34,543 nucleotides of DNA, taken from a virus. Each line of letters begins with the position of its first letter. Position 1 is the stretch's first letter. This document shows positions 6,483-12,486 of this stretch, in pieces. The notes under the pieces are model-generated. The model worked only from the letters and a program-made list of their open reading frames with translations, was not told the DNA's origin and searched no databases. The position numbers and the translations under genes were made by a program. The DNA is taken from positions 1-34,543 of the IMG/VR virus record IMGVR_UViG_3300044446_000023; one strand, written 5' to 3'.

Positions 6483-6500
6483 ATTTGCGTTTTAAAGCCC
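6483..6500 (+). repeat. 18-bp exact repeat, copy 1
   Basis: ATTTGCGTTTTAAAGCCC lies in the gap before the gene at 6532. It recurs exactly, in the same orientation, at 14135-14152 between two leftward tail genes. Its core, GCGTTTTAAAGC, is nearly symmetric. Function is unknown. Confidence 0.6.
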
Positions 6501-6531
6501 AAGAACGAACGAAAACAACGGAGGGTATAGG

Positions 6532-6888
6532 ATGACAGCAGTAGAAACAATCAACGCCTTCAAGCGAAGCAAATGGTACAAGCCGACACTGCGCCGCTAT
6601 AACGCGCACCTGAAAGCCTGTGACGAGTTGGACTGCCCCGAACTGAAAGAGTCATTCCTGAGGTTTATTGACGAAATCGAGAACGCGCCGACGGACGAGT
6701 GTCGGGCTGACATGCTGGCAATCGAGGAACTGGCGCCGTACACAGCGTTCCAGCAATACCCTGCCTATGTCACGCCAATTATGGCCGAACAAAAGCTGGA
6801 CTTTTACAGCGCGGCAATGAGCACCAAAATGGGCGCAAGAATCGCCCAAAGGAGGACGATAGGTTACCACTCGAACGCGAAACCGTAG
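6532..6888 (+). CDS. hypothetical early protein
   Basis: A 118-residue, mostly helical protein with a clear ribosome site (GGAGGGTATAGG). It contains two Cys (ACDELDCPEL) but no complete metal site, and has a basic C-terminal tail. The family is not recognised. About 55 bases of leader, including the 18-bp repeat, separate it from the preceding gene. Confidence 0.6.
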   Translation: MTAVETINAFKRSKWYKPTLRRYNAHLKACDELDCPELKESFLRFIDEIENAPTDECRADMLAIEELAPYTAFQQYPAYVTPIMAEQKLDFYSAAMSTKMGARIAQRRTIGYHSNAKP

Positions 6889-6997
6889 AGACGAAGATTG
6901 ACGACAGGCACGGGGAGCGAAAGATTCAGCCTCTCAAGCGCCAGGGCTGCCGGTGTGTGCGGGTGCGGTTAACGTTGGTATAGAAAGGAACAGGGAA

Positions 6998-7258
6998 ATG
7001 AGAAAACTGGACGCGATTAAACAGCGATTGGCAAAGGCGACAGATCCTAACACCAACACGGACGAAAAGCTGGAAAATGGCGGGATTACAGACTTCGTTA
7101 TGTACGGGGAATCCGACGTTGCGTGGTTGTTAGAGCGCGTGGGCGAGTTAATGAACGCCGGACAGCGCGTGCTGATTCCGTATGACAGCGACACGAATGA
7201 TTTACTTCTAGCGATTAACCGGACGGTGGAAGCCGAAGACGAAAGCGAGGGGAAATGA
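6998..7258 (+). CDS. hypothetical early protein
   Basis: An 86-residue protein. I choose the ATG at 6998 because AGGAACAGGGAA precedes it, while the in-frame GTG 45 bases upstream has no ribosome site. It consists of a helix (LDAIKQRLAKATD), an acidic loop, a helix (DVAWLLERVGELMNAG) and a C-terminal acidic helix. The stop overlaps the next start (ATGA). The pattern recalls short phage proteins in quorum or ssDNA operons, but no family is recognised. Confidence 0.65.
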   Translation: MRKLDAIKQRLAKATDPNTNTDEKLENGGITDFVMYGESDVAWLLERVGELMNAGQRVLIPYDSDTNDLLLAINRTVEAEDESEGK

Positions 7259-7959
7259 GCGAATCAAACGAAGCCGAAATAGCCAACTTACATTCCAATA
7301 TGTTCAGTTGGGAGGATCTGGCCAGCGACTGGATAGAACACAGGCGACGCATCGCCGAGCTTGAAGCCAAACTCGCCGCCCGCCAATCGCTCGACGAAGG
7401 CTATCAGGCCGTCGAGTCGGCGCTGGGGCCGGAGGGTGTGCGGGCGCTGGTTGAGGCGCACAACAAGGCGCAGGGAAGGATTAAAGAACTTGAGGCCGAA
7501 AACGTCCGCATGTGCGGACAAGTTGACGACGCCGTGGCGCAGTTGGGCGCCGAGACTAAGCGCTGGCTCACCGCCGTTGACGAAGGCGTTCGGCTGAAGG
7601 CGCAGTTGGCCAGCGAACGCGACGAAATGGCCGAATGGATATATCGCGCAGAGCAAGCCGAAGCATGCGCGCAGAACTTTCAGGTGCTCAAGGATGAGAT
7701 GAATGGGCGACTTGGAGACCTACTGGAAGCCTATGAAGAAGTGGTCGCAGGCAATCAGGCGTTATCACTGGGTATAGAGAAAGCCAAAGCGCAGGCGGCG
7801 ACGTTGGAGAAGGTCAACAAGAAACTACATCGGGAAATCAGGGACTTGGTGGTAAGCGAGGGCCACCTGCGCGACGCGCTGGAAAAGGCGGACGGTGGCC
7901 ACAAGCCCGACTGCGCGCGTCAAGCCGCCCTCGCACCGAAGGAGGGGGAAGGGGATTAA
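7255..7959 (+). CDS. coiled-coil hypothetical protein
   Basis: A 234-residue acidic protein, nearly all alpha-helical with heptad-like spacing from about residue 25 to 215, so a long coiled coil is likely. It overlaps the previous gene (ATGA). A C-terminal HKPDC segment has a lone His/Cys. It is the last gene before the hairpin at 7991-8067. Function is unknown; coiled-coil accessory proteins of this size are common in phage early regions. Confidence 0.7.
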   Translation: MSESNEAEIANLHSNMFSWEDLASDWIEHRRRIAELEAKLAARQSLDEGYQAVESALGPEGVRALVEAHNKAQGRIKELEAENVRMCGQVDDAVAQLGAETKRWLTAVDEGVRLKAQLASERDEMAEWIYRAEQAEACAQNFQVLKDEMNGRLGDLLEAYEEVVAGNQALSLGIEKAKAQAATLEKVNKKLHREIRDLVVSEGHLRDALEKADGGHKPDCARQAALAPKEGEGD

Positions 7960-7961
7960 AA

Positions 7962-7990
7962 TTGCACCCTTCCCTGATTAGTCGTATTAT
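7962..7990 (+). promoter_or_regulatory. rightward promoter
   Basis: TTGCAC (7962-7967), a 17-bp spacer and TATTAT (7985-7990). Transcription would start near 7997, inside the first strand of the structure at 7991-8067. It could drive the membrane-protein gene at 8144 and the genes that follow. Confidence 0.5.
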
Positions 7991-8077
7991 GCGCCCTGCG
8001 TGAACGGTAGAGGCTTTAACCCTCTACCGCTCTTAACCGAAACTTGGACTTCGGAAGCGCAGGGCGCGTTTGTATTT
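7991..8077 (+). ncRNA. three-way-junction structured RNA / terminator candidate
   Basis: GCGCCCTGCG (7991-8000) pairs perfectly with CGCAGGGCGC (8058-8067). Inside are a 9-bp hairpin (8005-8013 with 8021-8029) with a 7-base loop CTTTAAC, and a 5-bp hairpin (8037-8041 with 8050-8054). TTTGTATTT follows at 8069-8077. It could act as a terminator or as a small RNA. It superficially resembles a tRNA lacking the D arm, but invariant tRNA bases are absent. Confidence 0.5.
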
Positions 8078-8143
8078 AGCCTATTCATTTCAGTTAAGCA
8101 AACCCGCCAAGCCTACCGAGTCCCTTGACTACAAGGGGACGAA

Positions 8144-8884
8144 ATGCAACCACAACCGCGCAGTTTCACCTGGGGTAAAGTCGCGGGCATAGTTTTCGCC
8201 GTGATTATCCCCGGCGTGCTGGTCATAGTCGCCAATTATACGGTCTTCCCTGATGCGAGTTGGCTAGCAACCGGCATGGTTATAACCACCATGGGCATGG
8301 CCATCATCTTCGCTGTCGCAAGCGCCTTCGCTACGCCAAAAGTAAAACGATATGTTCTGATCGCGGCTTTCGCTATCGATCTTGTCCTGGCGGGCAATCT
8401 GGCCCTTCACTGGGTATTAGCGCGCCAGATCAGCGGCACCAAGCAAGCTACAACCGCCCGCCACGAAGACGAAGACCGGGCCGACAAGCGCGCCGAGGCC
8501 ACAGCCCAGCGCCAAAAGGATCTGATTGCGGCGGAGACAAAAAGGTTCAACGCTGAAGCGTGGCGCAACGCCGAAGCGCGCAAGCTTGGGGTTCAAGCGC
8601 CGCGCGGCGCTAGGCTGGCCACGTCAGCAGCAACCGCGCCAACTGCTGAGGCCACGACCGCAGTATCGGCGCCCGCCGATAAGCCGCAGACCATAGATCA
8701 GGTCATGGCGACGTATACACCCTGGCTACTCGGCTTCGCTATCGCCGAACTGTTGACCTCCATTGTCGCGTTCGGCATTTGTGCCCTGCTTTGGGAATGG
8801 GACCTGAACGGCGACGGCATAGACGACAACTTGCAGCAGCCGAAAGAGCAAGAGGTGAATTGGCCTAACCAAGTGGGAAAATAG
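8144..8884 (+). CDS. multi-span membrane protein with acidic DxNxDGxxD loop
   Basis: A 246-residue inner-membrane protein with three likely spans near residues 12-32, 38-62 and 68-92. A charged coiled-coil and Ala/Thr-rich region (100-185) follows, then a fourth span near 194-217. DLNGDGIDD (220-228) comes just after the last span and matches a dockerin/EF-hand-type calcium loop. The ribosome site is GGGGACGAA. It lies ahead of the small membrane protein and lipoprotein genes, so a role at the host envelope (exclusion or lysis control) is plausible but unproven. Confidence 0.65.
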   Translation: MQPQPRSFTWGKVAGIVFAVIIPGVLVIVANYTVFPDASWLATGMVITTMGMAIIFAVASAFATPKVKRYVLIAAFAIDLVLAGNLALHWVLARQISGTKQATTARHEDEDRADKRAEATAQRQKDLIAAETKRFNAEAWRNAEARKLGVQAPRGARLATSAATAPTAEATTAVSAPADKPQTIDQVMATYTPWLLGFAIAELLTSIVAFGICALLWEWDLNGDGIDDNLQQPKEQEVNWPNQVGK

Positions 8885-8885
8885 C

Positions 8886-8922
8886 CGCCGCCACGGAGAA
8901 GGGAAGGGGGCCGGTGGCGGCG
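8886..8922 (+). other. hairpin over the GTG start at 8914
   Basis: CGCCGCCAC (8886-8894) and GTGGCGGCG (8914-8922) form a perfect 9-bp stem. The candidate GTG start of the next gene is the first codon of the 3' strand, so the hairpin could limit initiation there or mark a later start. No T-run follows, so it is not a classical terminator. Confidence 0.45.
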
Positions 8923-9633
8923 AAGGTGGAACCCGAACAACCAATGGAGGTGAAAAGTGAGCAAAACAAAAGCATGGATAATACTAATCCTGCTGACAAT
9001 CGGCATTTGCGGCCTAGTAGTGAGCGCGTTCCTAACGCTGCCGAGCGGAGTAGTAGCGTTCTGCATAGTGGCGCTGCTCCTGGCCATATCGAGCGAGTAG
9101 GGGCCGAAGTAGCGGAGGCTGGAAAACCGCCTCTTGCCAGTACTGGCAAATTGGGGAATGTTCTCCCGTTTGCCAGTACTGGCAAATCGCCATTGCCAGC
9201 TAAAATGCCAGTACTGGCAAATCAACAGAATGCCAGTACTGGCAAACTGCCCCTAACTGATTGGAAACACAGCGACAGCAGGCCGCCACATCCCAAGGGC
9301 TACGAACTCTCAACGCCGCACGGAAAGGCTGAAATTGAGGTAGAATACAGAGGTAAAAAGCGGCGGCAATTAGTCCACGGCTACCAGATACTTTGGCGCA
9401 CGAAATGCGCTGATTGCCAGCGGAAAGTCAGGCCGGTTGCAGCGTTCTTTGGGCCACTGGCATTACACGAACTTTTGAAGGAGAAAAAAGATGTCCAAGA
9501 GGGAATCGTTAGCTTTAAACTACTCCGCTTCCGCAGAAGGCAAGCCGGAATCGAGCCTAGATGTCGTGGATGCGCCGGACAGGATATTCGAGGCGCTTCA
9601 CTGGATACGAGCGTTGCAGCTTCGGGGAACTGA
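8914..9633 (+). CDS. zinc-finger protein with intragenic palindrome array
   Basis: A 239-residue frame. The start is uncertain: GTG 8914 (AGGGGG upstream but inside a hairpin), ATG 8944 or later. Residues 1-120 are low-complexity and probably disordered. Residues 72-114 are encoded by four copies of a palindromic DNA repeat giving ASTGK or MPVLAN peptides. Residues 130-225 look folded, with CADC and CRGC pairs that could form a zinc ribbon. The design (disordered linker made from palindromic sites plus a DNA-binding-like domain) parallels the initiator at 3683. It overlaps a nested membrane-protein gene at its start and another gene at its end. Confidence 0.55.
   Translation: MAAKVEPEQPMEVKSEQNKSMDNTNPADNRHLRPSSERVPNAAERSSSVLHSGAAPGHIERVGAEVAEAGKPPLASTGKLGNVLPFASTGKSPLPAKMPVLANQQNASTGKLPLTDWKHSDSRPPHPKGYELSTPHGKAEIEVEYRGKKRRQLVHGYQILWRTKCADCQRKVRPVAAFFGPLALHELLKEKKDVQEGIVSFKLLRFRRRQAGIEPRCRGCAGQDIRGASLDTSVAASGN
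8957..9100 (+). CDS. 47-residue two-span membrane protein, GTG start
   Basis: The frame starts with GTG 8957 directly after GGAGGTGAAAA, an excellent ribosome site. It is clearly hydrophobic: a basic start (SKTKAW), a span IILILLTIGICGLVVSAFL, a short LPSG turn and a second span VVAFCIVALLLAI. It lies wholly inside the longer frame at 8914-9633 in another phase. The ribosome site and hydropathy argue it is genuinely translated. A pinholin or antiholin-like role is possible from size and topology, given a lipoprotein gene downstream. Confidence 0.65.
   Translation: MSKTKAWIILILLTIGICGLVVSAFLTLPSGVVAFCIVALLLAISSE
9134..9245 (+). repeat. four perfect or near-perfect 16-bp palindromes
   Basis: TTGCCAGTACTGGCAA occurs at 9134-9149 and 9170-9185. 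Copies with a first-base change (ATGCCAGTACTGGCAA) lie at 9205-9220 and 9230-9245, and a half site TTGCCAG lies at 9193-9199. Spacings are 36, 35 and 25 bp. The third copy is in a different codon phase. The motif is unrelated to the iterons at 3929. It may be a second origin, a partition site or an operator array. Confidence 0.8.
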
Positions 9634-9733
9634 CGCGGAAGGGAAAGAGATGGCCGCCAAGGCTGAAGAGCTTTTAAAAGACCTGCCCGCCTGCTTGGCG
9701 GCTGCCGCTGTGAGACTTGCGGAGGTGGCATGA
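9491..9733 (+). CDS. hypothetical helical protein
   Basis: An 80-residue protein with a good AAGGAG site. Its first 140 bases overlap the end of the 8914 frame in another phase. It is almost all helix (FEALHWIRALQLRG, EGKEMAAKAEELLKDLPACLAAAAVRLAEVA). The stop overlaps the lipoprotein start region. No family is recognised. The overlap with a Cys-rich C-terminus means one of the two frames could be partly spurious; the ribosome site favours this one. Confidence 0.6.
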   Translation: MSKRESLALNYSASAEGKPESSLDVVDAPDRIFEALHWIRALQLRGTDAEGKEMAAKAEELLKDLPACLAAAAVRLAEVA

Positions 9734-9909
9734 TGAACAAATCATTTTGGCGTGGGGCGCTGATTATGTTCCTTATCCTTGCCTCTGCCTGTGAGTACAA
9801 AGTTGCGCGCGTTACTGTCTGGCGCGGCTGGGTTGGATGGATCGCCGACGGCTTGCACGAATTGCATGGAGGCGAGGATCATGCAGGCCGAGACGTTGAC
9901 ACCGAATGA
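9733..9909 (+). CDS. 58-residue lipoprotein, possible Rz1-like
   Basis: A 58-residue frame follows GGAGG by 7 bases; an adjacent ATG at 9730 overlaps the previous stop and would add one Met. It has a short basic start (NKSFWRG), a hydrophobic core ALIMFLILA, and the lipobox LASAC, with Cys expected to be lipidated after signal-peptidase II cleavage. The mature part is about 40 residues with Trp and His. Small lipoproteins near small membrane proteins resemble spanin or Rz1 parts of lysis cassettes, but no endolysin is adjacent, so exclusion is an alternative role. Confidence 0.65.
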   Translation: MNKSFWRGALIMFLILASACEYKVARVTVWRGWVGWIADGLHELHGGEDHAGRDVDTE

Positions 9910-10294
9910 GGGGCGCGCTACTCTGTCGTTGACTTGAACGGGCGACCTTCCGTGTAGCAATCAGTCGCCCCGCGACGGTAGTAAGTTGAGGCAAAGGCCG
10001 TCATTGGACCAGAATCCAGTGGCGGCTTTCCCTTCCCACCTGGCCGATAAATCCTTTAAAAACAAACCGAAATTCCCCGCTAATTACCTAATATCTATTA
10101 TCAGACGCACTGGTAGCATGTCTACCCCAGCAGGATAGGCAAAAGAAAAGGCCGGTCAATTGCTGACCGGCCTTAATCGTTAGCCCAATAAAGAACCAAA
10201 TCGAACTGAAACAGCAGGAAATCTGCCCCAAAGAACTATCGCAGCCTACCACCTTCCCCGCCTGTTTCGCAAGCGCAAAACTGTTCCATTTACG
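9910..10294. other. convergent intergenic region between early and late modules
   Basis: No convincing gene. Contents: an inverted repeat GGGCGAC (9940-9946)/GTCGCCC (9964-9970) with a 17-base loop just after the last early gene, an AT-rich stretch around 10045-10105, and the strong terminator at 10141-10174. Rightward early and leftward late transcription meet here. Confidence 0.6.
10141..10174 (-). terminator. late-operon terminator, possibly bidirectional
   Basis: AAGGCCGGTCA (10148-10158) and TGACCGGCCTT (10164-10174) form a perfect 11-bp stem with a 5-base loop. Read leftward it runs into TTTTCTTTT, a strong terminator for the late genes. Rightward it is followed by TTAATCGTT, weaker but plausible for early transcripts. 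Confidence 0.9.
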
Positions 10295-10924
10295 CTACTG
10301 CTGGGTCAGTTCAATGATGCTCATATTCTGGAACACGTCAGCGGCTGCCGCCCCTACCCCTACTACTGATCTGACTCTCATAGTGATTGCGGTTGAAGCC
10401 AGGTTCGCTACAGTCAGATTGGTGTTTCTACAAGCCATTATCCCGCCCTCTGTAAATGACTGCGGCGCGTTAGCTGAATCCAGAGCCATTATATTGGCTA
10501 GGTAAAAATGAGAGATTCGAACGTGAGTAGCGTCAATTCGCGCAATCCTGTTGACGAAAGCCCAGCCGCCCGCAATGTCTAAATCAACAGCCCCGGCCCC
10601 AGCATAATCTTGCCCGTCAAATTGCGCCTGTACTCCCTTGTCTCTGTCGTTGGCGGCAAAGTTGCCAGCGTACCACACGCTTAAATAATCGCCGTTTGTC
10701 TCCAAGCTATTAGCAGGCAGGGAGAAGGTATGCAGTACGTCTGGCCCAACCCCAACACTATCCACCTTCGCAAAGTTGCGGTGAATATTGCGGGGGGAAC
10801 TTCTTACCCACGCGATAATCCGGTTTAGTTCCTCGTCTACCCTGCTGGACGAAGGCCCGCCCACATCGCCAAGCTTGCGAATGATAAGATTGTTCAGAGT
10901 TGCGTAGACGCGGGTAAGGCTCAT
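10295..10924 (-). CDS. fibre- or appendage-like virion protein
   Basis: A 209-residue protein at the end of the late operon. It has an N-terminal helix (SLTRVYATLNNLIIRKLGDVGG) followed by beta-rich sequence. It ends with VGVGAAAADVFQNMSIIELTQQ, the kind of terminal strand seen in trimeric phage receptor-binding or fibre proteins. It carries no enzymatic motif. It directly follows the holin-like gene. Receptor binding is inferred from position and the beta-rich C-terminus only. Confidence 0.5.
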   Translation of the reverse strand: MSLTRVYATLNNLIIRKLGDVGGPSSSRVDEELNRIIAWVRSSPRNIHRNFAKVDSVGVGPDVLHTFSLPANSLETNGDYLSVWYAGNFAANDRDKGVQAQFDGQDYAGAGAVDLDIAGGWAFVNRIARIDATHVRISHFYLANIMALDSANAPQSFTEGGIMACRNTNLTVANLASTAITMRVRSVVGVGAAAADVFQNMSIIELTQQ

Positions 10925-10927
10925 TGA

Positions 10928-11143
10928 CTATTCCGTCTCGTCAGTGTCCAAGCGCTTGATCGGCCAGCGCTGGTTAAGTTCCCGTTTTACGAAATGCAGA
11001 ATGACGGCCCCTGCGATCATTGTCAGTACCGACGCGGCAAGCTGCCAGATCCAATGCAGCCCCGTTGCCAGTCCGATGATCGTGCCCATACCCGCCAGCC
11101 ATACATTATCGCCGTTGCGTTCTATCACCCTTATAAACCTCAT
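10928..11143 (-). CDS. holin-like small membrane protein
   Basis: A 71-residue protein with two close membrane spans (about 13-31 and 34-52, around LHWIWQLAAS), a basic N-terminus (MRFIRVIERNG) and a charged C-terminal tail (KRELNQRWPIKRLDTDETE). Length, topology and location among tail genes fit a class II holin, which would form inner-membrane lesions at lysis. The start follows AGAGGATGAA. No endolysin gene is beside it, so the holin call is provisional. Confidence 0.55.
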   Translation of the reverse strand: MRFIRVIERNGDNVWLAGMGTIIGLATGLHWIWQLAASVLTMIAGAVILHFVKRELNQRWPIKRLDTDETE

Positions 11144-11176
11144 TTCATCCTCTTAGGGGGAGGATTTGATTTAGTC

Positions 11177-11692
11177 TCACATCATCACAAGCAATTGATT
11201 CTGAATCGCCGTCACGACTTCAATCTTAATATTTGCGATAGTCGCCGTCGCCGACGCTGTCTCGCCCACGTCAACGGTCACCACGTCTAAAAGGTCGCGC
11301 ACTTGAACCTGCGTTAAATTCTGCGCAATGGACAGCGCAACGGAAAACGTTGTCGGTCCCTGAGAGGCTGTGTATAAGTCCCTTTGAACTGCCGTTATCC
11401 ACGAACCGCCGCCATTTATGCTGTACTGTAAGAGAAATTCGTTCCCGGCGCCGTCGCCTGTCAGGCTACCGCTCGACGTGTGATCAATCTTCAGCGTCAC
11501 AGACAGTATTCCGAACGCGCTAACAGCGGGGAACGAAAACCATCGGCAGGACTTCGACTGGGCGCCGCCTGCGCCGCTGGCCGAAGCCAGCGTAGAACTG
11601 TGACCGGTGTTTGTGGGGCCGGTCACAGCCACGCCGCCTAGCGTGGCGTCGGGTGTTTGATTGCTTGCCGGATTGAGTGTTGTTGTCGGCAT
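11177..11692 (-). CDS. beta-rich virion protein
   Basis: A 171-residue, Ser/Thr/Gly-rich protein with alternating hydrophobic residues typical of beta-sandwich virion proteins (FGILSVTLKIDHTSSGSL, FLLQYSINGGGSW). Its ATG overlaps the stop of the fibre-like gene (TAATG), so it is coupled to it. The sequence suggests a head-fibre, tail-fibre or carbohydrate-binding module. No catalytic motif is seen. Confidence 0.55.
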   Translation of the reverse strand: MPTTTLNPASNQTPDATLGGVAVTGPTNTGHSSTLASASGAGGAQSKSCRWFSFPAVSAFGILSVTLKIDHTSSGSLTGDGAGNEFLLQYSINGGGSWITAVQRDLYTASQGPTTFSVALSIAQNLTQVQVRDLLDVVTVDVGETASATATIANIKIEVVTAIQNQLLVMM

Positions 11693-12474
11693 TAAAACAC
11701 CTGCTGCGTTCCGCGAGCGCTGATAGTCACATCTCTTTCGGTAACAACGCCGGTTCTGGAACTAATGAACATTATCAAGGTGTCACCGGGACTAATCGGG
11801 AAATCCACTATATCTACAGTAAAAACGACAAGTGGGACATTGTTCACCGCGTCTATCCCAATCGTTCCAAAGTTCGTAACAGTGACCCAGCTACTCGCGG
11901 CAGAGCGGTGTTGAAGCTGGAAAGCCAGTCCCGTGCCACCAGCATGACTGCCGGTTTGATACACCGCGCTGATTTTCGTCACGGTGACGGACACGCCGTC
12001 AGGGCATACCCAGGTAACCGTACCAGGGATGATTCCGCCCACGGTCGGCGTAGACGGGTCGGCGACACCGAACGAGATGGAAAAGGCCGTCTTTGCGGTT
12101 GCTAGAGCGAATGAGATGCTATTCAAGCCGTCCAGTAAATCGGCATTCAGATTTGGACAAACAGTCGTAGACGCCACGGCAATTGGCGCGGTCCCGGCTG
12201 TCACGGCGGAGCTTATCTGTCCGCTGTTGGCGATAGCGAGCTTTGAAACGCCATTCTGTTTGAGAGTGAGAAGATTCCCCGCGCCTAGCTGGTCGAACTC
12301 TGCGACGGGTTCCGTCGCGTGGTTGTATTTCGTGAGTATGCGATTAGTGGACGAACCGCCGTTCAATAAGCCGTTCGCGCCCACAACTTGGTTGAACTCA
12401 CTATCCAACCCGTTCAGGTTCGGCACCGGAATGATTGCCTGAAAACTGGCGACAAATCTACTTATTAGAGCCAT
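11692..12474 (-). CDS. tail-fibre-like protein
   Basis: A 260-residue protein with an N-terminal attachment-like helix and a fibre-repeat region containing the recurrent phage-fibre motif NLNADLLDGLNSISF near residue 110. A beta-sandwich-like C-terminus ends TISARGTQQVF. The LLDGL motif is common in trimeric side-fibre proteins across tailed phages. It overlaps the next gene (TAATG). Likely part of the adsorption apparatus, with the two downstream beta-rich proteins as tip or accessory parts. Confidence 0.65.
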   Translation of the reverse strand: MALISRFVASFQAIIPVPNLNGLDSEFNQVVGANGLLNGGSSTNRILTKYNHATEPVAEFDQLGAGNLLTLKQNGVSKLAIANSGQISSAVTAGTAPIAVASTTVCPNLNADLLDGLNSISFALATAKTAFSISFGVADPSTPTVGGIIPGTVTWVCPDGVSVTVTKISAVYQTGSHAGGTGLAFQLQHRSAASSWVTVTNFGTIGIDAVNNVPLVVFTVDIVDFPISPGDTLIMFISSRTGVVTERDVTISARGTQQVF

Positions 12475-12486
12475 AATAATCCCCTA

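Noticed and set aside
10111-10126. GGTAG...CTACC inverted repeat near the late terminator
   Set aside because: Only 5-bp arms and no A-tract centre; not an iteron copy.
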